Below, in pieces: positions 25,701 to 33,002 of a stretch of 64,000 nt of DNA. Source of the DNA: Nosema muscidifuracis (taxonomy: Eukaryota; Microsporidia; Nosematidae); assembly GCA_028335825.1 (NCBI GenBank), contig JAIOKI010000007.1, forward strand, positions 310,001 through 374,000, in the 5' to 3' direction. Positions within the stretch are counted from its first letter, which is position 1; the number at the start of each line of letters is the position of its first letter. The notes below the pieces were generated by a model. It was not told the DNA's origin. It searched no databases and saw nothing but the letters and a program-made list of their open reading frames with translations. A program made the position numbers and the translations under genes.

Positions 25701-26423
25701 ATGGATGAGTTCTGTATTAACAGGATTCAAATACAAGCAGCTCTAAATCGCTTTAGAGCATTAAGGAAGTGGAAACACAACAAAACTATAATCTCGGAAT
25801 TTGTAGAACAAGTTCCAAGAGCCAAAAAGACTACATGGAGTTCAAGAACTCGACGGTGGTGTAAAAGATATGTCGGACACGACTATGAAAGTATTGACTA
25901 CAAAGTAGCCAAACAAAGAATAATCGAGGTATTGAAAGGTAGGAGATCCTATAATACTACCATAGCATCCTCACTAGCAGCACAGTATGGTATATTTGAG
26001 TCTCAACTCAAGCACATACTAACACAAGTTAGTAAAAGACAGATAAGGAATTACACCAAAGTAAGGTGTAATTTAATTAGATGGTCTCCTGCGTTAGCTA
26101 ATGCTCGTAGAATCCCTCAGTATTATAGAGAACATTGCTTTCTATGTGAGGGAGAACAGGAAAATCTTGAACATTTCCTGTTAGATTGTCCATCCTTATC
26201 TGAAACAAGATCTCTTTATGAGAACAAAATCCCAGAGTTAAATTCTTTAACTCTAACAAAAATAGAACAAGTTAAGATGATCATTGGTAATATAAATGAC
26301 ATTAAAACTTCACCAACAGGAAGAAAAGCTCTACTTGCAAGAGTAGAATTTCTTGATAAAATGATAGTACAAAGATATATCATTGTACAACAAAAAAGTA
26401 GACTTCATGTCTCATTAGAGTAA
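22713..26423 (+). CDS. LINE-A ORF2: APE endonuclease and reverse transcriptase
   Basis: 1236 residues. Residues 1-165 are a basic extension of unknown role. The endonuclease starts near 168 (LCSLNINHL), with the catalytic LQETW (E200), GDMN, KRRIDTIF and a final GDH where most APE domains have SDH. The RT follows: NKAAGPDEIPTELYK, NYRGIALINTISKIYLKI, QAGFRAG, FIDFEKAYDNVSHELL, GVRQGCPCSPMLFNLFIND and the catalytic FADD at 832-835. A thumb region contains YRYLGVLI. The C-terminus has CX2CX8HX4C (CFLCEGEQENLEHFLLDC). The ATG lies 11 nt inside ORF1, in the +1 frame, so translation may be coupled to ORF1 termination. Confidence 0.95.
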   Translation: MVPENKILNIDLLRFTLRNQKTSLFKLLRSNKSICIDLSYKLIKIKSKCHSRSLGVKSLNYNVMFNLRKKIKLNSLQKKLCLVKALASHIKIPELQKKLTRVNPVLDNCIVGSKRHRRRDTTFTFFVVKKVQKDNFINALKQLNINVLKEKPAKFKQVQKLKTLDKVKLCSLNINHLYGKKEDLEILLKVEKPSILCLQETWKKSTFIGRLEKYMVMETPAIGKNKPGLMTLVRKSGAVRCSKKGNDDNILQTVVEFKTSTGWTKILVINVYVPQDRELKQLTLIKLINLLNIEKNKRCYKEIIVMGDMNCKDSTLKQKLVAGGLNPLINYNRVSGTRILSNGKVSKRRIDTIFRVLKQDSEKVTISRRWAVGDHLLLRRYITLPSPVVETSFTYNRKKMQDPLIEEKLSQLLNRKLFTIEELSRVLKEVCTTEKVYDKVKVRKGLPIKWKHINVYKRFRLVTKRVLKQWNDVNAFRYLTLKKEVEETRVKVRRERANLWAFNGINLYKSNRSRDFWKWLKGMSNTSVRLDNVCLQDEEGRAHNEQQKKLEIANKFYAKLATSTVDSDSIYNKSLLKEPPDDVTMEELIKATNNCGNNKAAGPDEIPTELYKVLLRPSLVDKKLPSFLVDEINKFITGASPPVCWSAADMVCLHKKGDETDINNYRGIALINTISKIYLKIINDRLTQFVDTNNILSPYQAGFRAGEECMNQVATLLEVVKRREFRSLKTYLCFIDFEKAYDNVSHELLFNKLQKYCIPEYLINTLKDIYGNTQMRIRIGGDTSSGYSYRKGVRQGCPCSPMLFNLFINDIFDDMTKVIVPRSTIAIPGLMFADDIVVFGDSKNDLELKIQQISKWAVDNQMRVNCNKSGILVWNTNTSYESEDISIDIDFGKICEVTEYRYLGVLIKRSTLEDHLVKDGAFRGKKALEALKPKLLNKSICIPFKGILIKNVLVPALMYGSELWGMSSTRSGRISRILRKAVRMIFWTKIVPLDRIMDEFCINRIQIQAALNRFRALRKWKHNKTIISEFVEQVPRAKKTTWSSRTRRWCKRYVGHDYESIDYKVAKQRIIEVLKGRRSYNTTIASSLAAQYGIFESQLKHILTQVSKRQIRNYTKVRCNLIRWSPALANARRIPQYYREHCFLCEGEQENLEHFLLDCPSLSETRSLYENKIPELNSLTLTKIEQVKMIIGNINDIKTSPTGRKALLARVEFLDKMIVQRYIIVQQKSRLHVSLE

Positions 26424-26762
26424 AATCTGATACAAAAGTAGCTAATTTATTAGCAACAAAAGAATTAAATTATGACCTGGGAGGGGTTTGGCTTAAAGCT
26501 GCATATTATGCCGTAGCATTCCGCCGAACTGAGTTGTGTTCTTAAATGGTGTATTGAACCAGGCGATAACCCAAAATCCTGCTGAACGCAGGTCTCAGTC
26601 ATTATGACTGTTGGATTTTAATTAATCCTAAGGGGTTCCCAATCTTCCTACAAGCAAGGCCTTCATGGTATGCTGGTGTGTGTCACCAAATATTGGATGT
26701 AGAAGTTTTTACTTGCTGTGTGGCTTTTCTTTCTTATCTCAATAAATTATTTTATTATTTTT
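26424..26762 (+). other. Structured 3' UTR and T-rich tail of LINE-A
   Basis: The segment begins with a spacer, then a conserved block from CCTGGGAGGGG through CTGAGTTGTGTTCTTAA and ACCAGGCGATA. Three perfect hairpins are visible: CCTGC/GCAGG (26578-26592), CAGTCA/TGACTG (26596-26610) and GGTG/CACC (26675-26687). The end is an AATAAA followed by a T-rich run. The same architecture with different stem sequences occurs in family B, so the fold itself appears conserved. The expected role, by analogy with other LINEs, is recognition by the element's own RT. It is not an independent gene. Confidence 0.75.
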
Positions 26763-26922
26763 TTTATATTTTCTCCTATAAGCGAGGCCGTAAAGGTATG
26801 CTGGCGTGTAAAGCGCAATATTGAAGTTTGTTTTCTCAGTGGAGATTTTGGTGGCCGGGTGGTTTTTCTTCTATACTGATTTTATTTTTCCAATAAATAT
26901 TTTTATTTTTTTTTTAATAAAA
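26763..26922 (+). mobile_element. 3' tail copy of a third LINE family (C)
   Basis: It starts at TTTTCTCCTATAAGCGAGGCC right after the LINE-A T-run and ends with CCAATAAATATTTTTATT plus a T-run. It shares the terminal hairpin position (GCG...CGC in GCGTGTAAAGCGC) and the GGCCGTAAAGGTATGCTGGCG segment with a second copy at about 32.34-32.49 kb. It differs from the A and B tails across the rest, so it represents another family known here only from its last about 150 nt. Confidence 0.75.
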
Positions 26923-28254
26923 ATTTTACAAGAAAATAAATCCGATGATGTCATCATTCAATTAAAACAGTCATCAAGAAAAACTACAAGGAGTGTCTCA
27001 GATGATCTCCATGAAGAAAAAATGTGCTCTGATATTATTACAATAGAAGATCAGACAATCTGTAGTAGTAATATCCTTCATAAAGCTACTACAGAAAAAA
27101 ATATTTCTTCAATAGAAATAGACAGCGATGATACTACAAACAGTGTCAAGAACATAATTCTTCCTGAGAAAGTAATTACTGATAAGGAAGAAGAAGACAG
27201 ATTGTCAGAAGATGGCAAAAGAATACGTTTGGATGAGGAACATCTATCCAAAGAATTTTTAGATCCAGATACTAGCATTGGATCTTTAGAAAATGGCGTC
27301 AAGAAACAATATACTGACGCAAATAAGAAAGCAGTCGATAAACACTTATCAATTATCTCTGCTATACAATCAGGTAGTAGGAAAGCTCCAAAAAACGGAG
27401 TAAAGCTCTACCAAGTAGATGAAGATGGATGGAAATCTGTCAAGCACATATATAAGCCGAAAGTAATTTCGAGTTTAAAAAAATTCAGTGATGTCAGAAG
27501 TCACAATAAATTAAAACCAAATAGATTTAGTTCTATGAAGGTGGAAAATAATAGTAAGAAAGTAGTTTCTTACAAGAAAACATACCATGAAGTGTCACAT
27601 GGCAACAAGAATGTTCTTCTAAAGAAGAAAGAAAATCTTGAAAATAGAGTTTCAAAGAAAAAAATAGCCCTCAATATGGCTAGCAAAAAGAACATTGAGA
27701 GAGAGACTCAAAGTAAGAGGGCCCCAGTAAAACCACAGAAAAACTGGGCCAAGGAGCTATCAAAGGAAGCTCTCATAAAGTTAATCAAGGAAGGCAAATC
27801 TCCATCCAACTGCAAGTTTAGATTTGTTCTGATGTCTGGACTTGCCACTGAAGGGAAGCATCAATCAAGAGACACGTGGGCTGCTCTGCTGGATGTGGAG
27901 ACAAAGGATCTCTCTTTGATAAAAATATTTGACGATAGTGACATCATGTTACTACTGGTTAGAGAAAGTGTTTGTTACAGTGTGACTGAGAAAATAAAAG
28001 CTTTTTTTAAAGAAGTCAGATTTTGTGAAGTTGAGATGTTCTTTAAAGAATTCCTCACCACAAAGAAAGAAGTTGTGTTGGGAGAGTTACTGAGGCTCTC
28101 CAAAACTTACAGTAAGTTTATACCACTTGTACAAGCGTGCAAGTATATTAAGAAAGTGTTAAGTAAAGAGGACCCAGACTATGGGTCTTTTGTATACTTA
28201 GGAAAGATGATGGGTGAGCCTGCCCGAGAGGAAAAGGACTCTAGAAATGAATAA
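26923..28254 (+). CDS. LINE-B ORF1 protein, 5'-truncated
   Basis: The frame is open from inside the preceding C tail, so its apparent N-terminus is foreign. Element-specific sequence starts about 26923, and the first in-frame ATG is at 27022 (411 codons from there). It is acidic and Ser-rich at the N-terminus, then Lys-rich. A short motif EDGWKSVKH corresponds to EEGWTKVVA of family A. The last about 160 residues form the conserved ORF1 domain (NWAKELSKEALIKLIKEGK, then GLATEG and LLLVRE). It ends in TAA 28252-28254, overlapping ORF2. The coiled coil seen in family A is missing here, consistent with truncation. Confidence 0.75.
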   Translation: MLQENKSDDVIIQLKQSSRKTTRSVSDDLHEEKMCSDIITIEDQTICSSNILHKATTEKNISSIEIDSDDTTNSVKNIILPEKVITDKEEEDRLSEDGKRIRLDEEHLSKEFLDPDTSIGSLENGVKKQYTDANKKAVDKHLSIISAIQSGSRKAPKNGVKLYQVDEDGWKSVKHIYKPKVISSLKKFSDVRSHNKLKPNRFSSMKVENNSKKVVSYKKTYHEVSHGNKNVLLKKKENLENRVSKKKIALNMASKKNIERETQSKRAPVKPQKNWAKELSKEALIKLIKEGKSPSNCKFRFVLMSGLATEGKHQSRDTWAALLDVETKDLSLIKIFDDSDIMLLLVRESVCYSVTEKIKAFFKEVRFCEVEMFFKEFLTTKKEVVLGELLRLSKTYSKFIPLVQACKYIKKVLSKEDPDYGSFVYLGKMMGEPAREEKDSRNE

Positions 28255-31200
28255 AATATTCAGTATATCTAAGTCCTGTTTTTATAGGAAATTTTCTTCC
28301 TTTAAAAAGAAAAATTTGTTTAACTTACTAGAAAAGAAAATCTATGATCCTTTTGGATTAAAGAAAATTTTTAATGCTCGAAAACGCCCAAAGAGACTTA
28401 ATTGTCTCAGATCATTAATCCTTAGACAAAATATATGGGCCAATCAAGTACAGAGAAACTATTGTATCGTTAAAATACAAAGAATACCGTTTGGGATCAA
28501 AGATCTCCTAAAGATATTTTATAAGAAAGAGTCACTCCTAGAAGACTCAATTCTTAAAGCGAGAAAGTTTAGACGTAAGGACACGTCATTGACGAAGATT
28601 GTAATTTCAAAGTTACAAAGACCAATACTCATTGGTACAGCTAAAGCCTTGGGATTTAAAGTACTCAATGAAAGATCAAGAAGAGTAGAAAAATCTACTC
28701 TAGATCAAAAGAAGATAAAGGAGCATATTAAGCTCCTAAGTCTCAATATAAACCATCTTTCTGCTAAGAAAGAAGAACTTGAGATTCTCTTGAAGAAAGA
28801 AAAACCAACAATTATGTGTCTTCAAGAAACGTGGAGGAAGTCCCCCTTCCCAATGAAGACAGAGAAATATACTGCTGTAGAAATACCAAGCAGTGGAAAA
28901 TACAAACCAGGATTAATGACCCTGGTTAGAAAAAATGGGGCTATCAGATGTTCCAAGAAAGGTTCAGACTCAAATATCCAGCAGACTGTAGTTGAGATCA
29001 AAACAGAGGGCAGATGGTTAAAGTTTTTAGTCATCAATGTCTACATACCACAATGTAAGGATCTTAAAAGAGAAGTACTTACAAGAATGATATCTCTTAT
29101 TCAAGAAGAGAAAGCAAAAAATCACTACAGGGAGATCATAGTGATGGGAGATATGAATATGCAGGACTCTTCTCTCAAGAAAAAGCTAGATGCAGTGGGA
29201 TTGCCAACTCTTCTAAAGTACAATAGTAAAGAGGGTACTAGGATCCTCAAGAACGGAGAGCGCTCTAAAAGAAGAATTGATTTTATTTTTAGAGTGTTAG
29301 AAAATGATAACGAAAGAATCGTTATATCAAGAGCTTGGGCACTAAGCGACCACTTAGTTCTTAAAAGAAAACTAAAACTACCTGTTGATAAGGTCTCTGA
29401 ACAGTTGGTTTATGACAAAAAGATGCTTGAAAATCGTAAAAAGATTAGAAAGCTAAGAATGAGGCTGAGCAATCAGCAATTGAATATGATAAGTCTCCCA
29501 GAGACTATCAGATCAACTTGTAGGTTCTTAGGAATCTACAGAAAAAGAAGAATCTATTCAGGACTACCAATAAGATGGAGACACATCAAGGTCTTCAAAG
29601 AAAAAAGAGTAGCAGCCAAGGCTGTTATGAGAAACTATACTGAGACAAATTCAATTAGATTTGAATACTTCAAAGAACAAGCAGAATTGACTAAGAAGTT
29701 AATTCGAAAAGAGAGATCTAAATTGTGGGCTCTTAGAGGAGTAAAACTCTTTAAGGCAAATAGATCAAGAGAATTTTGGCAATGGCTAAACAACAAAAAG
29801 GGAAATTCCATTAGATTGGATCAGGTGGCCCTGACGGACCAAGCCGGTATTTTACATACATGCCAAGAAAATAAGCTAGAAATAGCAAACCAATTTTATG
29901 CTACCTTAGCATCAGAAAGAGATGTAGATATCAGTATTTACAATAAAACCTATCTTGCTGATCCTCCTACAGAGATAACAGAAGAAGAATTTTTATCTGC
30001 ATTAAAGAAATGTGGAAACAATAAAGCAGCCGGTCCTGATGAAATTCCAACCGAGCTATACAAATATCTACTTTGTAATGAAGTAGAAGACAACTTCTCT
30101 AGATTCATGCTGAATGAATTTAATAAGTACATTAGTGGTGAAAGTCCACCAGAATATTGGAGCATGGCAAACATGATTTGTCCGCACAAGAAAGGAGATG
30201 AGATGGATCTGAATAATTATAGAGGAATCTCTTTAATTAACACCATCAGTAAGATCTATCTCAAGATAGTTAAGGACAGACTGACTCAGTATGTCGAGCA
30301 AGCTGATATCATATCCCGATATAAAGCAGGATTTCGGACAGGTGAAGAGTGTATGAATCAGATTACTTCATTACTTGAAGTAGTCCGAAGAAGGGAATTT
30401 AAAGGAATAAATACTCTTATGTGTTTTATTGACTTTGAAAAAGCTTACGATAATGTGAGTCATGACTTATTATTTAGAAAGCTAGAAAAACTGGATGTCC
30501 CGAAGTACTTGATAAATACAATTAAGGATATCTACAAAAATACAACCATGCGAGTTAAAATCGATGGTACAACATCTAGTGGCTATAGCTACAGGAAAGG
30601 AGTGAGACAAGGATGTCCTTGTTCTCCAATGCTCTTCAACATCTTTATCAACGATATATTTGAGGACATAGAAGGAATATTGATTCCAAAATCAAACACA
30701 AAGATTCCTGGACTTATGTTTGCTGATGACATTGTAGTCTTTGGAAATGACGTCAATGATCTTGAAAATAAAATCAAGAAAATTTCTAAATGGGCAGTTG
30801 ATAACAGAATGAAGATCAACTGCAGAAAGAGTGGAGTATTAGTATGGTCAGCCCATACTGGTATTCAAAACAATAGAAGTCTGTATTCTCTCCATACAGA
30901 CTTTGGTGACATCGATGAAGTCACAGAATACAGATATCTAGGTGTTCTGATAAAAAGGAACACGTTAGAAGAACATATAGTAAATGATGCCGCCATGCGT
31001 GGCAAGAAAGCTTTAGATATCTTAATGCCGAAGCTACTTAATAATGGCATTGGATTACCTTCCAAGGCTATCTTAGTAAAATCTGTACTTGTACCAGCAT
31101 TAATGTATGGCAGTGAACTCTGGGGAATGTCAAGTACAAGAGCAGGCAAGATCAACAGGATCTTAAGAAAATCATTGAGAGTAATATTTAAGAGGGTGTT

Positions 31201-31948
31201 AGTTCCTCTAGACAGATTAATGGATGAGTTTAATATAAACAGAATCCATATACAAGCAGCTCTGAGTAGATACAGAGCATACAATAAGTGGAAACACAAC
31301 AAAACCATTATTTCGGAGATTTTACCAATCAATCCGAGGGAAAGAAGAACCACTTGGAGTACAAGAACACAAAGATGGTTAAAAAGGTTTGTCGGTGACG
31401 ACTATGAAACAACTGATGAGAGACTCGTCAGAGAAAAAATTAATGATGTATTGAGAAGTAGGAGAACACTAAACACTACAGTAGCAGCATCATTAGCAAA
31501 AAAGTATAATATTGGAGAGTCACAAATCCAGCATATTATGCAAAAAACTAATAATCGAAAGATTAGAACATATACTAGATTAAGATGCAATCTAGTTAAG
31601 TGGTCTACGGCCTTAGCAAATGCTAAGAGAATCCCTCAAGCATTTAGAAATAAATGCTTTCTGTGTGACGGACCACAAGAGAACATTGAACATTTTCTTT
31701 CTGAGTGCCAGTCCTTAAGTGAGACTAGAAATAGATTTGTAAGTAAATTGCCGATACTTACATGTTCAAGAACAACTAATCAAGATAAAGTCAAAAGACT
31801 TCTTGGGAACATCTTAGGATTAAAAGGAAATCCTAGTAAAATGGAAGAATTGTACAATAGGGTAAAATTCTTAGATAACATGGTTATAGCTAGAGCATCA
31901 ATAATTCAAAGAAAAATGAAGGAACTTAATCAAACAAATATTGAATGA
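28247..31948 (+). CDS. LINE-B ORF2: APE endonuclease and reverse transcriptase
   Basis: 1233 residues from the ATG at 28247, which overlaps the ORF1 stop by 8 nt. An earlier GTG at 28214 is less likely. The layout is as in family A: basic N-terminal extension, endonuclease (LQETW, GDMN, KRRIDFIF and the canonical SDH in ALSDHLVL), RT (AAGPDEIPTELYK, FIDFEKAYDNVSHDLL, GVRQGCPCSPMLFN, FADD at 825-828) and a C-terminal CX2CX8HX4C. All catalytic motifs are intact and the frame is unbroken, so this ORF looks potentially functional although its element is 5'-truncated. Confidence 0.95.
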   Translation: MNKIFSISKSCFYRKFSSFKKKNLFNLLEKKIYDPFGLKKIFNARKRPKRLNCLRSLILRQNIWANQVQRNYCIVKIQRIPFGIKDLLKIFYKKESLLEDSILKARKFRRKDTSLTKIVISKLQRPILIGTAKALGFKVLNERSRRVEKSTLDQKKIKEHIKLLSLNINHLSAKKEELEILLKKEKPTIMCLQETWRKSPFPMKTEKYTAVEIPSSGKYKPGLMTLVRKNGAIRCSKKGSDSNIQQTVVEIKTEGRWLKFLVINVYIPQCKDLKREVLTRMISLIQEEKAKNHYREIIVMGDMNMQDSSLKKKLDAVGLPTLLKYNSKEGTRILKNGERSKRRIDFIFRVLENDNERIVISRAWALSDHLVLKRKLKLPVDKVSEQLVYDKKMLENRKKIRKLRMRLSNQQLNMISLPETIRSTCRFLGIYRKRRIYSGLPIRWRHIKVFKEKRVAAKAVMRNYTETNSIRFEYFKEQAELTKKLIRKERSKLWALRGVKLFKANRSREFWQWLNNKKGNSIRLDQVALTDQAGILHTCQENKLEIANQFYATLASERDVDISIYNKTYLADPPTEITEEEFLSALKKCGNNKAAGPDEIPTELYKYLLCNEVEDNFSRFMLNEFNKYISGESPPEYWSMANMICPHKKGDEMDLNNYRGISLINTISKIYLKIVKDRLTQYVEQADIISRYKAGFRTGEECMNQITSLLEVVRRREFKGINTLMCFIDFEKAYDNVSHDLLFRKLEKLDVPKYLINTIKDIYKNTTMRVKIDGTTSSGYSYRKGVRQGCPCSPMLFNIFINDIFEDIEGILIPKSNTKIPGLMFADDIVVFGNDVNDLENKIKKISKWAVDNRMKINCRKSGVLVWSAHTGIQNNRSLYSLHTDFGDIDEVTEYRYLGVLIKRNTLEEHIVNDAAMRGKKALDILMPKLLNNGIGLPSKAILVKSVLVPALMYGSELWGMSSTRAGKINRILRKSLRVIFKRVLVPLDRLMDEFNINRIHIQAALSRYRAYNKWKHNKTIISEILPINPRERRTTWSTRTQRWLKRFVGDDYETTDERLVREKINDVLRSRRTLNTTVAASLAKKYNIGESQIQHIMQKTNNRKIRTYTRLRCNLVKWSTALANAKRIPQAFRNKCFLCDGPQENIEHFLSECQSLSETRNRFVSKLPILTCSRTTNQDKVKRLLGNILGLKGNPSKMEELYNRVKFLDNMVIARASIIQRKMKELNQTNIE

Positions 31949-32340
31949 TATGACAATTCTGTAGATTAAAAACATCCAGAAATGGAAGAAAGTGGTTAGA
32001 ACTTCTCTAACAATAAAGTCTTGCTCGAAAGAGCAAGTTTGTATATAAAAACAACTTTTAACCTGGGAGAGGTTGGGCATGATACTGTATGCTGTATTAC
32101 TTTCGCTGGACTGAGTTGTGTTCTTAATTGGTGTATTGAGCCAGGCGATACGTTCCTACCTGTCTCTTGACAGGTTGTAGCCTTCATATCTATGACTTTA
32201 AGTAGTCCTAAGGGAACTTTTTTTTTCTCCTACAAGCAAGGCCGTTGAGATATGCTGGCGCTGTGTGCGCAATATTGATGTTTTTGGTGGCTTGGTAGCT
32301 TTTCTTCTATTGCTGATTTCCTTTTTTGACAATAAATATT
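31949..32340 (+). other. Structured 3' UTR and T-rich tail of LINE-B
   Basis: After a short unique spacer, the conserved block starts at CCTGGGAGAGG (32061) and runs through CTGAGTTGTGTTCTTAA and GCCAGGCGATA. The hairpin CCTGTC/GACAGG (32159-32174) replaces the CCTGC/GCAGG hairpin of family A, and GCGC/GCGC (32258-32270) replaces GGTG/CACC. The last part reads GACAATAAATATTTTTATT followed by a T-run. The segment is likely the RT recognition structure. Confidence 0.75.
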
Positions 32341-32490
32341 TTTATTTTTTTTTTTTATAAGCGAGGCCGTAAAGGTATGCTGGCGTGTAAAGCGCACTAT
32401 TGATGTTTGTTTTCTCAGTGGAGATTTTGGTGGCCGGGTGGTTTTTCTTCTATACTGATTTTAATTTTCCAATAAATATTTTTATTTTTT
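32341..32490 (+). mobile_element. Second 3' tail copy of LINE family C
   Basis: It begins at ATAAGCGAGGCCGTAAAGG directly after the LINE-B T-run and is nearly identical to the C tail at 26.77-26.91 kb. It ends with CCAATAAATATTTTTATT and T residues. Only the last about 145 nt of the element are present. Confidence 0.75.
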
Positions 32491-32811
32491 TTAATTTATT
32501 AGCAACAAAAGAATCAAATTCTGACCTGGGAGGGGTTTGGCTTAAAGCTGCATATTATGCCGTAGCATTCCGCTGAACTGAGTTGTGTTCTTAAATGGTG
32601 TATTGAACCAGGCGATAGCCCAAAATCCTGCTGAACGCAGGTCTCAGTCATTATGACTGTTAGATTTTAACTAATCCTAAGGGGTTCCCAATCTTCCTAC
32701 AAGCAAGGCCTTTATGGTATGCTGGTGTGTGTCACCAAATATTGGATGTAGAAGTTTTTACTTGCTGTGTGGCTTTTCTTTCTTATCTCAATAAATTATT
32801 TTATTTTTTTT
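32491..32811 (+). mobile_element. 3' UTR-only copy of LINE family A
   Basis: It starts at AATTTATTAGCAACAAAAGAA, which matches LINE-A just after the ORF2 stop, and includes the complete structured 3' UTR. It has the same CCTGC/GCAGG, CAGTCA/TGACTG and GGTG/CACC hairpins and the terminal AATAAATTATTTTATT plus T-run. Without any coding part, it is in effect a SINE-like tail unit. Confidence 0.85.
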
Positions 32812-32935
32812 GTAGAAGTTTTTACTTGCTGTTTAGCTTTTCTTTCTTATCTCAATAAATTATTTTAAATTATTTTTTTTATATACTGTGTGGCTTTTCT
32901 CTTTAATTCTAATAAATTATTTTTATTTTTTTCAA
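32812..32935 (+). mobile_element. Two very short LINE-A-type tail copies
   Basis: Two further partial copies of the last about 50-70 nt of the family A tail follow each other. The first begins GTAGAAGTTTTTACTTGC and ends TTATTTTTTTT near 32880. The second contains CTGTGTGGCTTTTCTCTTT and ends near 32931. Each ends in the AATAAATTATTTT plus T-run. They close the LINE chain about 70 nt before the SSL2 start codon. Confidence 0.8.
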
Positions 32936-33002
32936 TATTTTCTATTAGTTATCTTAGTTAACCCTAAATATTTTAAGTTAAATTTTTTATCCCTCCATTA
33001 AT

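Larger units (their letters stand above)
20813..26762 (+). mobile_element. Full-length APE-type LINE, family A
   Basis: The element has two open ORFs overlapping by 11 nt, a 3' UTR of about 340 nt with a structured core, and a terminal AATAAATTATTTTATT plus T-run rather than poly(A). Almost no 5' UTR precedes ORF1, since the previous element's tail ends about 4 nt before the ATG. ORF2 has an apurinic-type endonuclease, an RT with an intact FADD and a C-terminal CCHC. No RNase H domain was recognised. Both ORFs are uninterrupted, which points to recent insertion. The inverted fragment at 0.76-1.76 kb is a close relative. Confidence 0.9.
26923..32340 (+). mobile_element. LINE family B, nearly full length (5' end missing)
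   Basis: It follows the T-run of the family C tail and carries ORF1 (open but lacking its N-terminus), an intact ORF2 and a 3' UTR with the same layout as family A. Its end is AATAAATATTTTTATT plus a long T-run. The absence of the ORF1 start suggests 5' truncation during insertion. ORF2 is roughly as long as that of family A and clearly homologous throughout, but well diverged, so the two are separate families and not recent duplicates. Confidence 0.88.

Noticed and set aside
26821-26922. Apparent N-terminus of LINE-B ORF1 (hydrophobic, Phe-rich)
   Set aside because: It is translated from the LINE-C tail, starts with TTG and does not match family A ORF1.
30865-31353. 162-codon antisense open frame within LINE-B ORF2
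   Set aside because: It is the complement of a well-defined RT reading frame and has no independent start motif or family.
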